A stretch of 64,000 nt of DNA from JAQBZY01 sp038117205 (GTDB lineage: Bacteria; Pseudomonadota; Alphaproteobacteria; Rhodospirillales; Casp-alpha2). Positions 60,464-64,000 of this stretch are shown here, one piece after another (the first letter of the stretch is position 1; each line of letters opens with the position of its first letter). The position numbers and the translations under genes are program-made. The DNA is taken from the NCBI GenBank assembly GCA_038117205.1, contig JAYOFL010000002.1:1-64000 (forward strand), read 5' to 3'. The notes under the pieces are model-generated. The model saw only the letters and a program-made list of their open reading frames with translations, made no database searches and was not told the DNA's origin.

Positions 60464-60573
60464 GAAAAAGGGGCTGCGGCGAACCGCAGCCCCACCGGGA
60501 CAAAAAAAAGGGGCGGCGGCGAACCGCAGCCCCACCTGGGACAGAAAAAGGGGCTGCGGCGAACCGCAGCCCC
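60464..60573 (-). terminator. Three tandem intrinsic terminators with 40-bp period
   Basis: On the minus strand, three hairpins read GGGGCTGCGG-TTCG-CCGCAGCCCC followed by T tracts of 5, 8 and 5. On the plus strand their stems are 60470-60493, 60510-60533 and 60550-60573. The middle copy carries one stem mismatch. They directly follow the RTX gene stop, so they are consecutive rho-independent terminators for that transcript. The exact 40-bp spacing shows that they arose by tandem duplication. Confidence 0.9.
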
Positions 60574-60609
60574 AGAGGGGGGGGTGGTTGGGTTAGGTTC
60601 AGACGGGCG

Positions 60610-62616
60610 TCACCATTCGAGCTTCTCGACACCGTCGAATGTAAGCTCGCTGCCGTCCGCGAGTTCGATGCGGCCCGACGCCTCGCCGTCGAAGACGAGA
60701 CCGTCGTCGGTTTCGGTGTAGGTGGCGCCGTTGTCGAGTTGCAGGGTCCAGCCGCTGTCACCGCCGGGACCGCCGGAGACGTCATCCAGGTGGATGGTGT
60801 CAGTCCAGCCGTTGCCGCCGTCGAAGTAGTCGCTGCCGTCGCCGGCCCCGAAGATGAACAGGTCGTCGCCCTGGCCGCCATAGGCGACATCGTCGCCTTC
60901 CCCACCGATCAGGGTGTCATCCCCGTAGCCACCGGTCAGCGTATCGTTGCCGGCGCCGCCGTCGATGTAGTCGTCGCCGCTGTTGGCATCGTCCCAGTTG
61001 GCGTTGATGCTGCCGCTGAGAACGTCGTCGCCCTCGCCGCCGTAGATTGTATCGTCGCCACCGCCACCATAGACGGTGTCGTTGCCGCTTTCGGCATAGA
61101 TGGTGTCGCCACCGTCGCTGCTATCGTAGTACGTGGCGTTGTCGCCGTAGATGACGTCGTTGTCGCTGCCGTCGACATCGCCCGAACCATCGCCGCCGTA
61201 GATCGTATCGGAGCCGACGCCGCCTTGGATCGTATCGTTACCGGCGCCGCCGGCGATCAGGTCATCGCCGCCTTGCGAGTCCTGATACGACAGATCGCCA
61301 TAAATCTTGTCGTCGCCGGTACCGCCGTCGATGGAATCCTCGCCGCCGCCACCGTACATGGTGTCATTGCCGGAACCGCCGAACATGGTGTCGGCGCCGT
61401 CCGTCGAGGAATAGTACGAGTTATCGCCGTACATGACGTCGTTGCCGGCGTTACCCTGCATGACGTCGGCGCCCGAACCACCGGTCAGCGAGTCCGCGTT
61501 GCTCGTGCCCGTGTAACCGTAAGTCCCCGGATCCGAGACAACGTCGCCGACACCGGCGATGGCGCTAACCGACCGGACGTCGCCGTCGGCTTCCGTCGCG
61601 GTCGCCGTCACCGACATGTCGAAATGGCCGGCATTCGCCGGAACCGTGATCTGCAAACCGCCCAGATCGTCGGCGTCGAGCGTCCAGGTGCCGTCGCCGT
61701 TGTCGGTGCCGGCGGACAGCACAGCGCCGTCAGGCAGATCCGCGATAACGACGGTCAAGGTTTCCGAGCCGTCCGTATCCGTCAGGCCGGCATCGATGTC
61801 GACCGGATAGGTCAGCGTGTCGCCGCCGTTGTCCATCAACTCCTGGACGCCCTGCTCGTACAGGTCCGCGATCTGCTCCAACGTCAGCGGCTTATCGTAG
61901 ATGGCGACATCGTCCATATGGCCGTCGAAGAAATCGGTGAGGTTGTTGGCGACATTGTCGCCGCTGTACATCTGCGACGCGCCGAATGTCCATGGATTCT
62001 GGTTGCCTTGCAGGCCGCCCGTGTAACTTGGGTCGGAGGCGACGAGCTCGCCGTTCATGTACATCTTCATGCCGCCCTCGCCCCAGGTAACGGTCACCTG
62101 ATTCCAGTCGCCGGAGCTAACGTTGCCACCAGAAATCGTGTGGCTGCTGCCAGTGTCCTGCATCCGGAGTTCGAGATGGCCGCCGTTGATCGAGAGATCG
62201 AAATGACCGCCCTGGTCGTAGCCGGACGAGTCGGACGAAGCGAGCGTGCCGTTGTTGGAGTCGTCGGTATTGAACCACAGCGTCAGCGTTCCGCTGGCCG
62301 GCTTGAGATCGGCGCTGTGCGATACTTCGATGTACTGCTTGTCGTCGTCCTTCATTTCGGCACTGGTGTTATAGTCACCAGAAGCGGAACTGTCGTCCAG
62401 ATCGAGATAGTTCTTGCCGCTATCCTTGCCATAAGACGTGCCGTCGTGATTGCCGATCTGGTCATTCAAGGTACGGCCACTGGTCTCGTCCATGTTCCAG
62501 TAAGCGACCGGAGTGACACCGGCCTCAACCCCTTCGCCCACTTCGACGCTGAGTGTCGGCGCATCGGCGTCGCCCGTGACTTCCACCGAGAGGGTGGTCG
62601 AGGACGAGGACGTCTC
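60610..62616 (-). CDS. RTX/LamG secreted calcium-binding protein (5' truncated)
   Basis: About 668 residues. N-terminal remnant repeats (TTLSVEVTGDADAPTLSVEV) look like VCBS/cadherin-type modules. A LamG-like domain follows (VAYWNMDETSGRTLNDQIGNHDG to GHMDDVAIYDKPLTLEQIADLYEQG in parts), then a cadherin-like stretch and about ten RTX nonapeptide blocks (GGSGADVMQGNAGND, GGGGDDTIYGGEGDD). It ends with a short C-terminal domain. RTX proteins leave through type I secretion and fold on binding Ca2+. No start codon of its own is visible: upstream of 62616 the DNA belongs to a sulfotransferase gene in another frame. Confidence 0.82.
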   Translation of the reverse strand, partial: ETSSSSTTLSVEVTGDADAPTLSVEVGEGVEAGVTPVAYWNMDETSGRTLNDQIGNHDGTSYGKDSGKNYLDLDDSSASGDYNTSAEMKDDDKQYIEVSHSADLKPASGTLTLWFNTDDSNNGTLASSDSSGYDQGGHFDLSINGGHLELRMQDTGSSHTISGGNVSSGDWNQVTVTWGEGGMKMYMNGELVASDPSYTGGLQGNQNPWTFGASQMYSGDNVANNLTDFFDGHMDDVAIYDKPLTLEQIADLYEQGVQELMDNGGDTLTYPVDIDAGLTDTDGSETLTVVIADLPDGAVLSAGTDNGDGTWTLDADDLGGLQITVPANAGHFDMSVTATATEADGDVRSVSAIAGVGDVVSDPGTYGYTGTSNADSLTGGSGADVMQGNAGNDVMYGDNSYYSSTDGADTMFGGSGNDTMYGGGGEDSIDGGTGDDKIYGDLSYQDSQGGDDLIAGGAGNDTIQGGVGSDTIYGGDGSGDVDGSDNDVIYGDNATYYDSSDGGDTIYAESGNDTVYGGGGDDTIYGGEGDDVLSGSINANWDDANSGDDYIDGGAGNDTLTGGYGDDTLIGGEGDDVAYGGQGDDLFIFGAGDGSDYFDGGNGWTDTIHLDDVSGGPGGDSGWTLQLDNGATYTETDDGLVFDGEASGRIELADGSELTFDGVEKLEW

Positions 62617-62954
62617 GCCTTGATCGCCGGATCGGCGCCGTACTCGGCGAGCAGCGACAGCGCCGCCGTTCGCACGAGATGGGTGAGCGCAGGCTGACCG
62701 AAGGTCGGAAAGCCCTTGGTCTCGCCGAAGACCTTCTTGTTCAGGCCCTCGATGAAGTCGTAATACTCGCGGAACGCCTTGCCGAGCGTCGGCTCGAGCA
62801 TGGTCGCGAACTGCCCCTCGCCGCGGCACGCCGCCTCCGGGTGCGCATCCAGCATGATCTGCAGCCAGGTGGTGCCGGATTTCTCGGTGGCGGCGATAAA
62901 GAAAATCCGCTTGCCCCTGACCGCCTCGATCCGCCGTGTCAGTTCCTGATCCAT
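62616..62954 (-). pseudogene. Sulfotransferase N-terminal fragment
   Basis: About 113 residues from ATG 62954 match the start of a sulfotransferase: MDQELTRRIEAVRGKRIFFI, then the PAPS phosphate-binding loop ATEKSGTTWLQIML, then FYDFIEGLNKKVFGETKGFP-like sequence. Normal members are 250 residues or more; here similarity stops at about base 62616, where RTX sequence begins in a different frame. As read, the frame would continue to a stop at 62466 with unrelated residues. An assembly chimera or a true deletion are both possible. Confidence 0.72.
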
Positions 62955-63134
62955 CCACCCACCACCGGTTCCATCGACGCCGGGGAGTGTGCCAGCGGCG
63001 GGTTCCCGTCGCAATGTTTCCGCCGCCCGCGCCCCTCCCCCTCGCCTTCCCCCTCGCCCTCCATGGGGGCCGGTGCTAAGGTGCGTTCCAAACGGCCCCG
63101 AACGAGGGCCGCAAATTTCGGGAGAACGACAATC

Positions 63135-63755
63135 ATGATCCGTATCCTCGGACGAGCCAATTCCATCAACGTGCAGAAGGTCATGTGGACCGCCGCCGAA
63201 GTCGGCGTCGACGTGAACCGCGAAGACGTGGGCGGTGCTTTCGGCGGCAACGACACGCCGGCGTATCTGACGATGAATCCGAACGGCCGCGTGCCGACCC
63301 TGGTGGACGGCGATTTCGTGCTGTGGGAATCGCAGGCCATCGTGCGCTATCTCTGCGAGTTCGCCGGCGTCTCGCCCTGGTGGCCGGAACGTCTGCACGA
63401 CCGGGCGCACGCCAACCAGTGGATGGACTTCTACGCCACCACGCTGCACGCGCACATGACGACCATCTTCTGGGGTCTGATCCGCACCGCGCCGGAGAAG
63501 CGCGACAACGTCGCCATCGCCAAGGCGGTCGAGGAAGCGGGCAAGGCCTGGCGCATCGTCGATGCGTTCCTCGCCGACAACGCCTTCATGACCGGCAACG
63601 CGCCCTGCATGGGTGACGTGCCGCTCGGTTGCGCGGCGTACCGCTGGCACGCCATGGCCATCGAACGGCCGGCTCTCCAAAACCTGAAGCGCTGGTACGA
63701 CGCCCTGGCGTCGCGGAAGGCCTTCCAGCAGCACGTCATGATGCCGCTGACCTGA
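63135..63755 (+). CDS. Glutathione S-transferase family protein
   Basis: 206 residues. The thioredoxin-like N-terminal domain has a possible active serine or asparagine in RANSINVQKVMW and the gamma-glutamyl-binding LWESQAIVRYL. NPNGRVPTLVDG is the cis-proline segment. The C-terminal helical domain ends MPLT. ATG 63135 follows GGGAGAA. It conjugates or reduces substrates using glutathione; the exact reaction is unknown. It precedes the alpha/beta hydrolase gene by 25 bp, so they are probably one transcript. Confidence 0.85.
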   Translation: MIRILGRANSINVQKVMWTAAEVGVDVNREDVGGAFGGNDTPAYLTMNPNGRVPTLVDGDFVLWESQAIVRYLCEFAGVSPWWPERLHDRAHANQWMDFYATTLHAHMTTIFWGLIRTAPEKRDNVAIAKAVEEAGKAWRIVDAFLADNAFMTGNAPCMGDVPLGCAAYRWHAMAIERPALQNLKRWYDALASRKAFQQHVMMPLT

Positions 63756-63780
63756 TCAAAAAAATCGAGGGAGAACGACG

Positions 63781-64000
63781 ATGGCGGACGCGAAGGTCTA
63801 CGCGGACTTCACGCAGGAACAACTCGACTGGCAGTACAACAACCGCGAGCGGGTGCCCGGTCATACCGATCTGATGGCGGCCTACCAGAAGCGAGGCGAA
63901 GACTTCTTCGCCGGCGCCAAGAAGGCAGCCGACATATCCTTCGGACCTAGCGCCGCGGAAGTGCTGGACGTCTATCCGGCAGGGAACGCATCCGGCAAGG
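63781..64000 (+). CDS. Alpha/beta hydrolase (esterase or kynurenine-formamidase-like), 3' partial
   Basis: 73 residues are visible before the window ends. ADFTQEQLDWQYNNRERVPGHTDLM and ISFGPSAAEVLDVYPAG match the N-terminal cap and first strand of alpha/beta hydrolases such as kynurenine formamidase-like esterases. The catalytic triad lies beyond the window. ATG 63781 follows GGGAGAACGACG, giving a confident start. Confidence 0.7.
   Translation, partial: MADAKVYADFTQEQLDWQYNNRERVPGHTDLMAAYQKRGEDFFAGAKKAADISFGPSAAEVLDVYPAGNASGK

Noticed and set aside
60464..60573. CRISPR-like repeat array
   Set aside because: Three units with 40-bp period and almost identical spacers; each is a terminator hairpin with a T tract, and no cas genes are in the window.
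60739..62697. A 652-codon open frame on the plus strand opposite the RTX gene
   Set aside because: The RTX nonapeptide code on the minus strand produces an Ala/Val-rich antisense frame. It has no start context and no known fold.

Overview
The window is about 64 kb of GC-rich DNA, apparently from an alphaproteobacterium, most likely a Rhodospirillales-like marine or host-associated lineage. The evidence for this is a full hopanoid cluster, a fused IcmF acyl-CoA mutase, the DUF2849/CysI/DUF934 sulfite-assimilation set, an ImuB-type error-prone repair protein, and many short palindromic elements of the GTCACCCCGG...CCGGGGTCCAC type between genes. A 10-N scaffold gap and one suspicious gene junction suggest a draft or metagenome-derived assembly. 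No tRNA, rRNA, CRISPR array, insertion sequence or phage gene was recognised.

Layout. 0-5.3 kb: 3' part of imuB (carrying an in-frame palindromic element), a MetY-type sulfhydrylase, a cyclic-nucleotide-type K+ channel, an MFS transporter. 5.4-11.6 kb: hutF, a peptide-type ABC substrate-binding protein and two permeases (no ATPases), a tandem universal stress protein with an FNR-like box. 11.8-20 kb: class III aminotransferase, PadR-like regulator, PilZ protein, TauD-type dioxygenase, ilvD, class V aminotransferase, Zn alcohol dehydrogenase. 20-25.6 kb: a Maf/MptE-like protein with a SEC-C tail, then a copper-uptake operon (DUF2946, OprC/NosA-like receptor, TonB). 25.9-34 kb: icmF with a LiuR-like operator, a second MetY, and a small catabolic operon (fumarase/PcaB-type lyase, binding protein, FAH-family hydrolase).

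34-41 kb is the most interesting part. It holds a phosphonate cluster with a PEP mutase fused to a nucleotidyltransferase, phosphonopyruvate decarboxylase, two CDP-alcohol phosphatidyltransferases, a PhyH-type dioxygenase and a second sugar-phosphate-type nucleotidyltransferase. Together these predict a CMP-activated phosphonate that is transferred to a lipid, i.e. a phosphonolipid headgroup pathway. One of the two phosphatidyltransferases lacks the last aspartate of the catalytic motif. The cluster abuts a hopanoid island (41-52 kb: hpnA, ispH, hpnH, hpnG, shc, hpnE, hpnD, hpnB, hpnC, hpnM-like), so about 18 kb seem devoted to unusual membrane lipids.

52-59.4 kb is a sulfonate/sulfur block. 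comC, slcC, suyB, suyA and divergent suyR form the bifurcated sulfolactate pathway (both sulfolactate enantiomers interconverted through sulfopyruvate, then lysed to pyruvate and sulfite), with an 18-bp perfect palindrome between suyR and suyA. Next to it are a DUF2849, CysI-type sulfite reductase and DUF934 operon that could reduce the released sulfite. Two MetY enzymes elsewhere in the window can fix sulfide into homocysteine. 59.4-64 kb: an AT-rich promoter region, a Ser/Thr kinase, three tandem identical-period terminators, an RTX/LamG secreted protein whose 5' end is fused out of frame to a sulfotransferase fragment, a GST, and the start of an alpha/beta hydrolase.
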